Of a stretch of 64,000 nucleotides of DNA, positions 1-8,504 are shown one piece after another (the stretch's first letter is position 1; each line of letters starts with the position of its first letter). The position numbers and the translations under genes are program-made. The notes below the pieces were generated by a model, which ran no database searches, had not been told where the DNA came from, and saw only the letters and a program-made list of their open reading frames with translations. The DNA is taken from assembly GCF_027625935.1 (NCBI RefSeq), contig NZ_CP115300.1:3348001-3412000 (forward strand), read 5' to 3'. Origin of the DNA: Streptomyces camelliae (lineage in GTDB: Bacteria > Actinomycetota > Actinomycetes > Streptomycetales > Streptomycetaceae).

Positions 1-286
1 GGAAGATCATGGCCATCCCGGCGCCCCGGATCTTCCGCCGCTCCTCCTCCTTCAGAGTCAGCAGATCCCGCCCCTGGAAGAGGACCTGTCCGCCGCTGAT
101 CCTCCCGGGCGGCATGTCGAGGATCCCCATGACAGCCTGCGCGGTCACCGACTTCCCCGACCCGGACTCCCCGAGCACGGCGAGGGTCTCCCCCGCGTCC
201 ACCTCGAAGCTCACCCCGTTGACCGCATGCGCGACTCCGTCCCGCGTCCGGAACTCCACCCGCAGATCCCGCACTTCGAGCAGCAC
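1..286 (-). CDS. Peptide ABC transporter ATP-binding protein (OppD/DppD type), 5' part only
   Basis: This is the N-terminal part of an ABC ATPase that runs off the left edge of the window. The visible frame reads VLLEVRDLRVEFRTRDG, then a Walker A motif GESGSGKS around residue 40, then a segment ending in AMIF, which normally leads into the Q-loop. This matches the DppD/OppD family, which powers peptide uptake from the cytoplasmic side. I chose the GTG at 286 because upstream codons in this frame offer no other start before a stop, and because it lies 8 bases after a permease stop codon. That stop belongs to the duplicated tail of the permease, so the gene still sits in its probable ancestral context. 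The Walker B and signature motifs lie outside the window. Confidence 0.85.
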   Translation of the reverse strand, partial: MLLEVRDLRVEFRTRDGVAHAVNGVSFEVDAGETLAVLGESGSGKSVTAQAVMGILDMPPGRISGGQVLFQGRDLLTLKEEERRKIRGAGMAMIF

Positions 287-293
287 GACACGA

Positions 294-393
294 TCACCTC
301 AACCTCGGATCAAGGGCATCACGCACCGCGTCGCCCAGCATGATGAAGGCCAGCACGGTGACGGCGAGGGCGCCCGAGGGCCAGAGGAGGGCG
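294..393. repeat. Direct repeat copy A (100 bp) of a permease gene 3' end
   Basis: Positions 294-393 are identical, base for base, to 488-587. The segment holds the last 32 codons and the stop of the neighbouring permease gene on the minus strand. It is separated from copy B by 94 bp of very C-rich sequence without recognisable content. Copy A keeps the original junction with the downstream ATPase gene, so the extra 194 bp looks like an insertion or duplication. Confidence 0.9.
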
Positions 394-487
394 CACCCAC
401 CCCACCCCGCCCGCCCCGCCGCAGAACACCCGCCCCGGCCGACGCCACTCCAAGCCGCACACGCCACACCCCGAACACCACCGCCCC

Positions 488-587
488 TCACCTCAACCTC
501 GGATCAAGGGCATCACGCACCGCGTCGCCCAGCATGATGAAGGCCAGCACGGTGACGGCGAGGGCGCCCGAGGGCCAGAGGAGGGCG
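488..587. repeat. Direct repeat copy B (100 bp), the genuine permease C-terminus
   Basis: This is the second copy of the 100-bp exact repeat described at 294-393. It forms the true 3' end of the DppC-type permease gene. The identity stops abruptly at both ends: at 293/487 on one side and at 394/588 on the other. Confidence 0.9.
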
Positions 588-1456
588 TGGGGGGCGTTGC
601 GGACGTAGGGGGAGGACGCGGAGATGTCGATGCCCCAGGAGACGCTGGGGGGCTTGAGGCCCACGCCGAGGTAGGACAGGGTCGCCTCCAGGGCGATGTA
701 GGTGCCGAGCGCGATCGTGGCTACGACGATCACCGGGGCCACGGCGTTCGGGGCGATGTGCCGCAGCAGGATGCGGGTGTCGGAGGCGCCGAGGGCGCGG
801 GCGGCCTGGACGTAGTCGTTCTGCTTGGCGGTGATGACCGAGCCGCGCGCGATGCGGGAGATCTGCGGCCAGCCGAGCAGCACCATGAACCCGATCACCG
901 GCCAGACCGTGTTGCTGGTGACCACCGACAGCAGGACCAGGCCGCCCAGCACCACCGGGATCGCGAAGAAGATGTCGGTGAGCCGGGACAGGATCGCGTC
1001 CCAGGTCCCGCCGAAATAGCCCGCCAGGCCGCCCAGGACGGAGCCCAGCACCGCGACCCCCAGCGTGGCCAGGACGCCGACCGTGACGGACGTACGGGCG
1101 CCGTAGACGGTGCGGGTGTAGACGTTGCAGCCCTGGCCGTCGTACCCGAAGGGCGCGCCCGGTCCCGGGCCGTCCTGGGCCCTGGCCAGGTCGCACGTCA
1201 GGGGGCTGCCGGAGGCGATCGCCGAGGGCCACAGGGAGATGAAGACCAGGAAGAGGATCACCAGCCCCGACAGGAGAAAGACCGGGTTGCGGCGCAGGTC
1301 GCGCCAGGCGTCGGACCAGAGCGAGCGGGGCCTGCCCAGCGGGCCGCCGGGCGGCTGCTCCAGCGTCGTGGCCTCGCTCGCCGCGAGGTCCATCGCGCCG
1401 CCCATGCCGGTGCCGGCGATCGCGCGCTCGGGCTCGTACGGCGGCTGTTCAGGCAT
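488..1456 (-). CDS. Peptide ABC transporter permease, DppC type
   Basis: This 322-residue inner-membrane permease belongs to the DppC/OppC family. A long charged N-terminus (about 55 residues) precedes a first membrane segment at roughly residues 56-76. A periplasmic-type loop with two cysteines follows, then a BPD_transp_1 core with several more helices. The EAA loop reads YVQAARALGASDTRILLRHI, with Q in place of the usual E. The C-terminus ends in the family-typical GDAVRDALDPRLR. The ATG overlaps the stop of the upstream DppB-type gene by 8 bases, so translational coupling is likely. The gene works with the adjacent permease, lipoprotein and ATPase as a peptide importer. Its last 100 bases are duplicated just downstream. 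Confidence 0.92.
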   Translation of the reverse strand: MPEQPPYEPERAIAGTGMGGAMDLAASEATTLEQPPGGPLGRPRSLWSDAWRDLRRNPVFLLSGLVILFLVFISLWPSAIASGSPLTCDLARAQDGPGPGAPFGYDGQGCNVYTRTVYGARTSVTVGVLATLGVAVLGSVLGGLAGYFGGTWDAILSRLTDIFFAIPVVLGGLVLLSVVTSNTVWPVIGFMVLLGWPQISRIARGSVITAKQNDYVQAARALGASDTRILLRHIAPNAVAPVIVVATIALGTYIALEATLSYLGVGLKPPSVSWGIDISASSPYVRNAPHALLWPSGALAVTVLAFIMLGDAVRDALDPRLR

Positions 1457-2372
1457 AGCGGATCCTCGGGTCCAGAACGGCGTACAGGAGGTCGACGAGG
1501 AGGTTGGCGACCAGGAAGACCAGGACGAGGACAGTCACGAAGCCGACGACCGTCTGGGTGTTCTGGCGCAGGATGCCCTGGTACAGCTGGTAGCCGACGC
1601 CATGGATGTTGAAGATGCGCTCGGTGACGATCGCCCCGCCCATCAGCGCGCCGATGTCCGTGCCGATGAACGTGACCACGGGGATCAGGGAGTTGCGCAG
1701 CAGGTGGCGTACGACGACCCGGCGCCTGGGCAGGCCCTTGGCGATGGCCGTGCGGACGTAGTCGGAGCGCTTGTTCTCGGCGATCGAGGTGCGGGTGAGC
1801 CGGGTGACGTAGGCCAGGGAGACGGAGGCCAGCACCAGGCCGGGCACGAGCAGCTCGCCGAAGGCGGCGTCCGGGGACACCGACGGTCTGATCCAGGACC
1901 ATTCCACGCCGAGCAGCAGTTGCAGCAGCAGACCGGTGACGAAGGTGGGCACGGAGATGACCACCAGCGTGCCGAGGAGGACGCCGGTGTCGACGGGGCG
2001 GCCGCGCCGCAGGCCCGTCACCACGCCCAGCGCGATCCCGATGACGATCTCGAAGAGGATGGCCACGACGGTCAGCCGCACGGTGACGGGGAACGCCGAC
2101 GCCATCAGCTCGGTGACCTTCTGCCCGTTGAACGCCGTACCGAAGTCGCCGGTGAAGACGTTGCCCATGTAGGTCGCGTACTGCTGCCAGATCGGCTTGT
2201 CCAAGCCGAACTCCCGCTTGAGCTGGGCGGCCGTCGCCGGATCGCACCCCCGCTCGCCGCACAGGCCCGCGACGGGATCGCCCATCACGTTGACCATCAG
2301 GAAGATCAGCATCGTCGACCCCACGAACACCGGGATCATCTGCAGCAGCCGCCTGACGACATAGCGCCCCAT
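1449..2372 (-). CDS. Peptide ABC transporter permease, DppB type
   Basis: This 307-residue permease begins MGRYVVRRLLQMIPVFVG, the usual start of the DppB/OppB family, with one N-terminal helix and a large extracytoplasmic loop containing two cysteines (GLCGERGCDP). The EAA loop reads YVRTAIAKGLPRRRVVVRHL, and the C-terminus ends VLDPRIRYA. The open frame extends far upstream, but homologues start at this ATG, which lies 5 bases after the stop of the substrate-binding protein gene. It should pair with the DppC-type protein downstream to form the channel. The order lipoprotein, DppB, DppC, ATPase is a standard peptide-transporter operon. Confidence 0.92.
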   Translation of the reverse strand: MGRYVVRRLLQMIPVFVGSTMLIFLMVNVMGDPVAGLCGERGCDPATAAQLKREFGLDKPIWQQYATYMGNVFTGDFGTAFNGQKVTELMASAFPVTVRLTVVAILFEIVIGIALGVVTGLRRGRPVDTGVLLGTLVVISVPTFVTGLLLQLLLGVEWSWIRPSVSPDAAFGELLVPGLVLASVSLAYVTRLTRTSIAENKRSDYVRTAIAKGLPRRRVVVRHLLRNSLIPVVTFIGTDIGALMGGAIVTERIFNIHGVGYQLYQGILRQNTQTVVGFVTVLVLVFLVANLLVDLLYAVLDPRIRYA

Positions 2373-2377
2373 GGCGG

Positions 2378-4009
2378 TCAGCCGACCTTGATCTCGTTGT
2401 AGACCGGCACGCTGAAGGGGTCGAGCGCCACATGGGAGAGCCGGGCGGAGTAGCCGGCGCTGCCGTTCTGGTACCAGAGCGGGATGGCCGCCATGTTGTC
2501 GCGGACGACCTCCTCGGCCTGCTGGAAGAGCGCCACGGCCCTGGCCTGGTCGGTCTCGGCGTTGGCCTGGTCCACGCGGCGGTCGAACTCCTTGTTCGAC
2601 CACTTGCCGTCGTTGGAGGAGGCGCCCGTGTAGTACAGGGGCTGCAGGAAGTCCTGGATCAACGGGTAGTCCATCTGCCAGCCGGCCCGGAAGGGACCGG
2701 TCTTCTTGTGCTGCCCGAGCTGGTTGCGGAAGTCGGCGAAGGTGCCGATGGGATTGCCGACGCAGGCCCTGTCGTTGCCGAGGGCGTTGTTGATGGAGTG
2801 GCACACGGCGTCCACCCATTGCCGGTGCGAGCCCGTGTCCGCGTTGTAGGTGATCGTCAGCCGGCCGCCGGGGATCCCGCCGCCCTCCTCGATGAGCTTC
2901 CTGGCCCCCACGGGGTCGTACGCGCAGGCGTGGCCGCACAGCCCCGCCTTGTAGCCGCCGGCCGTGCCGAGGACCGGCGAGGTCCAGTCGGTGGCCGGGG
3001 TGCGGGTGCGGCGGAAGATGGTCCGGGTGATCTGCTCGCGGTTGATCGCCATGGACAGGCCCGTGCGGACCTTCCGTGCCCCGTCGGTGTTCCACCTCGG
3101 GTCGTAGTAGGGGAAGGCCAGGGTCTGCAGGATGCCGGCCGGGGTGTTGATGTACCGGCCGTTCAGGTCTGTGCGGACGTTCTTGAGCTGGGTGGCGGGT
3201 ACGTCGTCGACCAGGTCGAGGTTGCCGGCCAGCACGTCGGTGTACGCGGTGTTGCTGTCGGTGTAGACGAGGAGGGTGACGCCGACGTTCCGGGCCCGAT
3301 CGGGGCCGGGGTAGGCGTCCCACTTCTTCAGGGCCATGGCGGAGCCCTTGGTGTACGACTCGATCTCGTAGGGCCCGTTGCCGACCGGCTTGCTCAGCCA
3401 GGCCGCGTGGTCGGTGAAGAAGGCGCGCGGGAGCGGGGCGAAGGCGGCGTAGCCGAGGGTGTCGGGGAAGCTGGAGAACTTCTGGCTGAGGCGGACGGTG
3501 AAGGTCCGCGGTCCGGTGACCCTCAGCCCGGACAGGGTGTCGGCGGTCTGGGGGCCGCTGTCGGGGTGGACCTTGTCGTAGCCCTCGATGTAACCGAAGA
3601 AGTACGCGTTCTTCTGGTTGTTGCGCAGGGACGCCCCGTAGTTCCAGGCGTCCACGAAGGACCGGGCGGTGACCGGTTCGCCGTTGCTGAACTTCCAGCC
3701 ATTCTTGAGCGTGATCGTGAAGTTCCGCGAGTCGGGGGTGTCGATGCGCTCGGCGAGCATGTTCTCGGCCTTGCCGGTCCTCGGGTCGTACTTCTTCAGG
3801 CCCCGGAAGACCATGTCGAGGACCTTGCCGCCCTGGACCTCGTTGGTGTTGGCGGGCTCCAGGGGGTTCTGCGGGTCACCCCAGGAGGAGGTCAGCACCC
3901 CGGCGCCGCCGTACCCGCTGCCGCCCCCGCAGCCGGCGGCCAGCAGCCCCGCGGCGATCGCGCAGACGGCCCCTGCGGTGCGCCCTCCGGCGTGCGTGAA
4001 CCCCCGCAT
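2378..4009 (-). CDS. Peptide-binding lipoprotein (SBP family 5)
   Basis: This 543-residue extracellular solute-binding protein starts with a lipoprotein signal peptide; the lipobox LLAAGC places the lipidated cysteine at residue 27. The body has the family 5 layout, with a segment FTITLKNGWKFSNGEPVTA near residue 95 and PVGNGPYEIESY near residue 210. It would capture peptides outside the membrane and deliver them to the two permeases encoded just downstream. The start has a strong purine-rich ribosome site (GGAGGGAGGG) upstream. It is the first gene of its operon, divergent from the BldK-type operon across a 473-bp gap. Confidence 0.92.
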   Translation of the reverse strand: MRGFTHAGGRTAGAVCAIAAGLLAAGCGGGSGYGGAGVLTSSWGDPQNPLEPANTNEVQGGKVLDMVFRGLKKYDPRTGKAENMLAERIDTPDSRNFTITLKNGWKFSNGEPVTARSFVDAWNYGASLRNNQKNAYFFGYIEGYDKVHPDSGPQTADTLSGLRVTGPRTFTVRLSQKFSSFPDTLGYAAFAPLPRAFFTDHAAWLSKPVGNGPYEIESYTKGSAMALKKWDAYPGPDRARNVGVTLLVYTDSNTAYTDVLAGNLDLVDDVPATQLKNVRTDLNGRYINTPAGILQTLAFPYYDPRWNTDGARKVRTGLSMAINREQITRTIFRRTRTPATDWTSPVLGTAGGYKAGLCGHACAYDPVGARKLIEEGGGIPGGRLTITYNADTGSHRQWVDAVCHSINNALGNDRACVGNPIGTFADFRNQLGQHKKTGPFRAGWQMDYPLIQDFLQPLYYTGASSNDGKWSNKEFDRRVDQANAETDQARAVALFQQAEEVVRDNMAAIPLWYQNGSAGYSARLSHVALDPFSVPVYNEIKVG

Positions 4010-4482
4010 GCGGCCCTCCCTCCGTGATCGCCGACCCGATACCGGTCACTATCGGGCTATACGACACATACCGCATGCACGCCGCCGGATTGAGCGGCCT
4101 TTAGGGGGACACGTCATCCGAATGCAGGGCAGCCGGTGACGGGCGCTCAGACGATCTTCCGGGGACCCCGCAACACATCTCCGCGTAACGATGCCGAAAC
4201 GTTGGATTGCGACGTGCCGATGTACGCATTTCGACACACCACCGTCCGCATATCGAACCCATTGACCCATTCGCCCGGTTAGTCCGATGTGAAGCACGGA
4301 TCGATTACAACGCACTACCCGCGTAGCTACGGAATGGTCAAGGCAGAGTAAAGAAGGTAAATAGACAACCAAGTCGGCCGAGAATTTATTGACCTTGAAT
4401 GAATTGCGTTGAAAAAGTCCGGCGTAGCCCGTAGGGGAGTGCCCTGCGGAGTCATCAGACCCTCCCTTGGGCCAGGAGCATC
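4010..4482. promoter_or_regulatory. Divergent intergenic region between two peptide-transporter operons
   Basis: No convincing gene lies here. The stretch 4141-4440 is clearly less GC-rich than its surroundings, with runs such as AGAATTTATTGACC near 4381, as expected for promoters. It should hold the promoter of the minus-strand lipoprotein operon and that of the plus-strand BldK-type operon, whose first gene is preceded by AGGAG at about 4474. I could not assign exact -10 and -35 boxes. Confidence 0.5.
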
Positions 4483-5511
4483 ATGACCCCCCCAACTCCA
4501 TCTGCGGCTGCCCCGCTTGAGGTGACCGACGAGTCCGCCGAGAAGACGACCTCTTCTGACGGTTCGAAGGGCTCCGAGAGCAGGACCCCGGGACAGCTGG
4601 CATGGCGTCGCTTCAAGCGCGACCGCGTCGGCGTGATCTCGGCGATCATCGTGATCGCCTTCTTCGTGGTCGGCCTTGCCGCGCCACTCATAGCCAAGCT
4701 GTACGGGAAGAACCCGTACACGACGTACGGCATCAACACGCCCGGCCTGCTGGGCGACAACGGCCTGCCCGCGAAGGCGAACGGCGGCATCAGCAGCGAC
4801 TTCTGGTTCGGCATCGACCCGCAGCTCGGCCGTGACGTCTTCACCTTCCTGCTCTACGCGATCCGCAACTCGCTGCTGATCTCCACCGGGATCACGGTCC
4901 TGGTCATGGTCGTCGGTGTCGTGATCGGCATCACGTCCGGCTACATCGGGGGCAAGACGGACTGGTTCCTCGGCCGGGTCATGGACATCCTGCTCGCCTT
5001 CCCGCAGCAGTTGTTCTTCGTGGCCTTCACGCCCGTGGTCATCTCCCTGTTCGTGGCACCCACCGAGAACACGCCGACCTGGCTCGTTGTGGTCAGCGTG
5101 ATCTCCCTGCTCACCATCTTCGGCTGGGCCTCCATCGCCCGACTGCTGCGCGGTCAGGTACTCGCCCTGCGCGAGCGGGAGTTCGTCGAGGCGGCGAAGG
5201 TCACGGGCGCGTCTCCGGCTCGCATCATCTTCAAGGAGCTGCTGCCGAACCTCTGGACGCCCATCCTCATCCAGGGGACCCTGCTGCTGCCCACGATGGT
5301 CACCACGGAGGCGGGTCTGGCCTTCCTCGGCGTCGGTGTTCAGGACCCGACCCCCGACTGGGGCGTCATGATCGGGTACGCCACCAACTTCTACCAGGAC
5401 GACATCACCTTCCTGTGCTTCCCCGGTATCACGATGGTGATGTTCGTGCTGGCCTTCAACCTCCTCGGTGACTCGGTGCGCGACGCGCTCGACCCGAAGA
5501 CCAACCGCTGA
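4483..5511 (+). CDS. BldK-type oligopeptide ABC transporter permease (DppC family), first gene of operon
   Basis: This 342-residue permease has an N-terminal cytoplasmic tail rich in Ser/Thr/Glu, then RRFKRDRVGVISAIIVIAFF as the first membrane helix (about residues 44-66). The loop KLYGKNPYTTYG is shared with the 23795-24757 paralogue. The EAA loop is FVEAAKVTGASPARIIFKEL and the C-terminus is GDSVRDALDPKTNR. In S. coelicolor the bldK operon has the order permease, lipoprotein, permease, ATPase, ATPase; the order here is identical, so I call this a BldK-type importer. BldK takes up oligopeptides and is needed for aerial mycelium formation. Which of the two operons in this window is the true bldK orthologue is not decided. 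Confidence 0.9.
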   Translation: MTPPTPSAAAPLEVTDESAEKTTSSDGSKGSESRTPGQLAWRRFKRDRVGVISAIIVIAFFVVGLAAPLIAKLYGKNPYTTYGINTPGLLGDNGLPAKANGGISSDFWFGIDPQLGRDVFTFLLYAIRNSLLISTGITVLVMVVGVVIGITSGYIGGKTDWFLGRVMDILLAFPQQLFFVAFTPVVISLFVAPTENTPTWLVVVSVISLLTIFGWASIARLLRGQVLALREREFVEAAKVTGASPARIIFKELLPNLWTPILIQGTLLLPTMVTTEAGLAFLGVGVQDPTPDWGVMIGYATNFYQDDITFLCFPGITMVMFVLAFNLLGDSVRDALDPKTNR

Positions 5512-5588
5512 CCCCGGACCTGTTCAGGACCACGGCGACGACGCCGGGGGCCGACTTCTCTCATCAACTCACTTCAAGGCAGGATGCG

Positions 5589-7352
5589 ATGTCCTTCTCG
5601 CGCAGAAACTTCCTGATAGCCACTGGCGTTGCCGCGGCCTCCACCACCGTCCTGTCGGCGTGCAGCAGCGGCAACTCCAGCAGCTCCGGCGACACCGGCA
5701 AGCAGGGAGCGGCCAAGGCCCAGACGGCCACGGTCAAGATCGGCACGGCGGAGGACTCGAAGGGCCCGGCTCCGGAGGTCTCCGGCGCCAAGAAGGGCGG
5801 CAAGGTCTACCTGCTGAACGACGACGACTTCTCGCACCTCGACCCGCAGCGCGTCTACTACGCCTGGAACTCGCTGGCCGCGATCGTCCTCTCCCGCACC
5901 CTGACCGGCTACAAGGTCAACGACGACGGCTCCATGACCCTGGTCGGCGACCTCGCCACCGACGTCGGCACCATGAAGGACGGCGGCAAGACCTGGACCT
6001 TCACGCTGAAGGACGGGATCAAGTGGGAGGACGGCTCCGACGTCACCGTCGACGACGCCCGCCACGGCATCGAGCGTGCCTTCGCCAGCTTCATCACCGA
6101 GGGCGCCACCTACGTCCCGAACTGGCTGACGGGCACCCAGGACTACCGCAAGACCTACCCCGGTCCCTACGGCGGCAAGCACCTGAAGTCGATCGAGACC
6201 ACCGGCAAGACCATCACCTTCCACCTCTCCGAGGCGCGTCCGGACTTCAACTACGTCCTCGCGATGCACTCCTACGCGCCGACCCCGGTGAAGGGTGACA
6301 CCAAGCAGAACTACGACAAGAAGCCGGTCTCCAACGGCCCGTACAAGATCCAGTCGCACGTCACCGACAAGTCGATGGTGCTGGTCCGCAACGAGCACTG
6401 GGACCCGAGCACGGACCCGATCCGCAACGCCTACCCGGACGAGTTCGACTTCACCTTCGGCATCCAGGCGGACACCGCCGCCGACCGCATCATCGCCGAC
6501 ACCGGCAACGACCAGTACGCGGTCTCCTGGCGCACGGTTCCGCAGGCGAAGGTCCCGCAGGCCACCGCGAAGGCCAAGGACCGTCTGTTCGAGGGCCTGA
6601 GCAGCGGCACCAGCGTGTACTGGATCAACCAGAAGACGGTCCCGGACATGCAGGTCCGCGAGGCCATCATCCGTGCCTTCCCGACCGCCGCCATCCGCTC
6701 GCTGCAGGGCGGCGAGCACCGCGGTGACTACGCGACCGGCATCATGAGCCCGCTCGTCGCCGGCTACAAGTCGCAGGACGTCTGGGGCAAGCTGAAGAAC
6801 CCGGCGGGTGACCCGGCCGCCGCGAAGGCGATCCTGCAGAAGGCCGGCAAGCTCGGCACCAAGATTGTCTACGCGTACCAGGACGACCCGACCCAGGCCA
6901 AGATCAAGGTCGTCGTCCAGAACGCCCTGACGGCGGCCGGCTTCACCGTCGTCACCAAGGCCGTCGACTCCACCACCTGGTACGACCAGACCGGCAAGGT
7001 CGACAGCGGCTTCGACATCTTCTGGGGCGGCTGGAGCGCCGACTGGCCGACCGGTTACTCGGTCTTCCAGCCGCTGTTCGAGGGCGACCAGATCCGCGAC
7101 GAGGGCACCAACTACTGCCACCTGAAGAACGCCGACGTCGACGCCGCCATCAAGGCCGCCACGGCGGAGGTCGACCAGAACAAGGCCAACGAGATGTGGG
7201 CCGCGCTGGACAAGCAGGTGACCGAGCTGGGCACCTTCATCCCGGACGTGTACATGAAGCGCCTGTACATCCACGGCTCCAAGCTCGGCAACCTGAAGAT
7301 GGACCCGAACTTCGACGGCTGCATGCTCTACAAGATGTACGTCAAGGCCTGA
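5589..7352 (+). CDS. BldKB-type oligopeptide-binding lipoprotein
   Basis: This 587-residue SBP family 5 lipoprotein has a twin-arginine start (MSFSRRNFLIATG, R5-R6) and a lipobox VLSAC with Cys25. This predicts Tat export followed by lipidation, unlike the three other binding proteins in the window, which have ordinary Sec-type signals. The body contains TWTFTLKDGIKWEDGSDVT and PVSNGPYKIQSH, typical of peptide-binding proteins. It sits between two permease genes, as bldKB does in the bldK operon. It should bind extracellular oligopeptides for the permeases and ATPases encoded on either side. Gene spacing is 77 bases upstream and about 120 downstream. Confidence 0.92.
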   Translation: MSFSRRNFLIATGVAAASTTVLSACSSGNSSSSGDTGKQGAAKAQTATVKIGTAEDSKGPAPEVSGAKKGGKVYLLNDDDFSHLDPQRVYYAWNSLAAIVLSRTLTGYKVNDDGSMTLVGDLATDVGTMKDGGKTWTFTLKDGIKWEDGSDVTVDDARHGIERAFASFITEGATYVPNWLTGTQDYRKTYPGPYGGKHLKSIETTGKTITFHLSEARPDFNYVLAMHSYAPTPVKGDTKQNYDKKPVSNGPYKIQSHVTDKSMVLVRNEHWDPSTDPIRNAYPDEFDFTFGIQADTAADRIIADTGNDQYAVSWRTVPQAKVPQATAKAKDRLFEGLSSGTSVYWINQKTVPDMQVREAIIRAFPTAAIRSLQGGEHRGDYATGIMSPLVAGYKSQDVWGKLKNPAGDPAAAKAILQKAGKLGTKIVYAYQDDPTQAKIKVVVQNALTAAGFTVVTKAVDSTTWYDQTGKVDSGFDIFWGGWSADWPTGYSVFQPLFEGDQIRDEGTNYCHLKNADVDAAIKAATAEVDQNKANEMWAALDKQVTELGTFIPDVYMKRLYIHGSKLGNLKMDPNFDGCMLYKMYVKA

Positions 7353-7471
7353 TCCATCCCTGAGAGGTGGGGCGGCGATCGGCCGCCCCACCCTCGGCTC
7401 GTCCACCGGGTCCCCGGTCACCCCGGCCCGGCCCGCTCCGCACGACGGCCCTCCCAGGAAAGCCAACCCCC

Positions 7472-8452
7472 ATGCTTCGCTTCCTCGTCCGCCGATTCCT
7501 CGGCGCCGTGATCACGCTGCTGATCATCAGCGCGGTCACCTTCTTGCTCTTCTACGCGGTGCCACGTGACCCGGCCCGGATCGCCTGCGGCAAGGTCTGC
7601 ACGCCGGAGACGCTGAACGTCATCCGGCACAACATGGGGATCTCGGACCCGCTGCCGGTCCAGTACTGGCACTGGCTGAAGGGCATCTTCGCCGGCCGCG
7701 ACTACCCCGGCTTCGGCAGCTGCGCCGCCCCGTGCCTGGGCTACTCGTTCGTCAACCGTGAGCCGGTCTGGGCCACGGTGTGGGACCGGTTCCCGACGAC
7801 GGCCTCCCTGGCCATCGGCTCCTCGGTCGTCTTCCTCATCTTCGGCATCGGTATGGGCATGCTCGCCGCGGTGAAGCAGGGCAAGTCCACCGACAAGATC
7901 GCCAGCTCCGCCTCGCTGGTCGCCTCGTCGATGCAGATCTACTTCGTCGGCCCCGTCGCCCTGTACCTGCTCGTGTACCAGGCGCACATCTTCGACCAGC
8001 CCACGTACACCTCGTTCAGCAGCAACCCGGGTGCCTGGTTCACCGGTCTGATCGTGCCCTGGCTGGTGCTGGCGCTGATCTGGACCGCCAACTACACCCG
8101 TATGACCCGCTCGCAGCTGGTGGAGACGCTGAGCGAGGACTACGTCCGTACGGCCCGCGCCAAGGGCCTGTCCCGGCGCAACGTCTTCTTCCGCTTCGCC
8201 TGGCGCGGCGCGATGGGCCCGATCGTCACCATCTTCGGTATCGACATGGGCGTGCTGCTCGGCGGCGCGATGATCACCGAGAAGACCTTCAGCCTCCAGG
8301 GCCTGGGCATGCTGGCGGTGAAGTCGGTGCAGACCAACGACCTGCCCATGCTGCTCGGCGTCATGATCGTCACCGCCGCGTTCGTGATCGTCGCCAACAT
8401 CGTCGTCGACGCCGTGTACGCCATGATCGACCCGCGGATCCGGCTCGCCTGA
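7472..8452 (+). CDS. BldK-type oligopeptide ABC transporter permease (DppB family)
   Basis: This 326-residue permease starts MLRFLVRRFLGAVITLLI, the usual DppB start. The open frame extends upstream, but the ATG at 7472 has an AGGAAAG ribosome site and matches the paralogue at 20924-21904, which also has 326 residues. The extracytoplasmic loop carries paired cysteines (ACGKVC, SCAAPC). The EAA loop is YVRTARAKGLSRRNVFFRFA and the C-terminus is MIDPRIRLA. It forms the transport channel with the DppC-type product of the first gene of the operon. Confidence 0.92.
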   Translation: MLRFLVRRFLGAVITLLIISAVTFLLFYAVPRDPARIACGKVCTPETLNVIRHNMGISDPLPVQYWHWLKGIFAGRDYPGFGSCAAPCLGYSFVNREPVWATVWDRFPTTASLAIGSSVVFLIFGIGMGMLAAVKQGKSTDKIASSASLVASSMQIYFVGPVALYLLVYQAHIFDQPTYTSFSSNPGAWFTGLIVPWLVLALIWTANYTRMTRSQLVETLSEDYVRTARAKGLSRRNVFFRFAWRGAMGPIVTIFGIDMGVLLGGAMITEKTFSLQGLGMLAVKSVQTNDLPMLLGVMIVTAAFVIVANIVVDAVYAMIDPRIRLA

Positions 8453-8504
8453 CCCCGCCTGCCCCTACCAGCTACCCCGCATCACCCCCCTCTGGAGCGT
8501 CCCC

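Noticed and set aside
1125..2402. Long plus-strand open frames opposite the permease genes (also 587-1612)
   Set aside because: They are antisense shadows caused by high GC; their translations are low-complexity and the minus-strand frames match known permeases.
4049..4372. A 107-codon minus-strand frame in the divergent promoter region
   Set aside because: It lies in the least GC-rich, promoter-like part and lacks codon bias or a recognisable motif.
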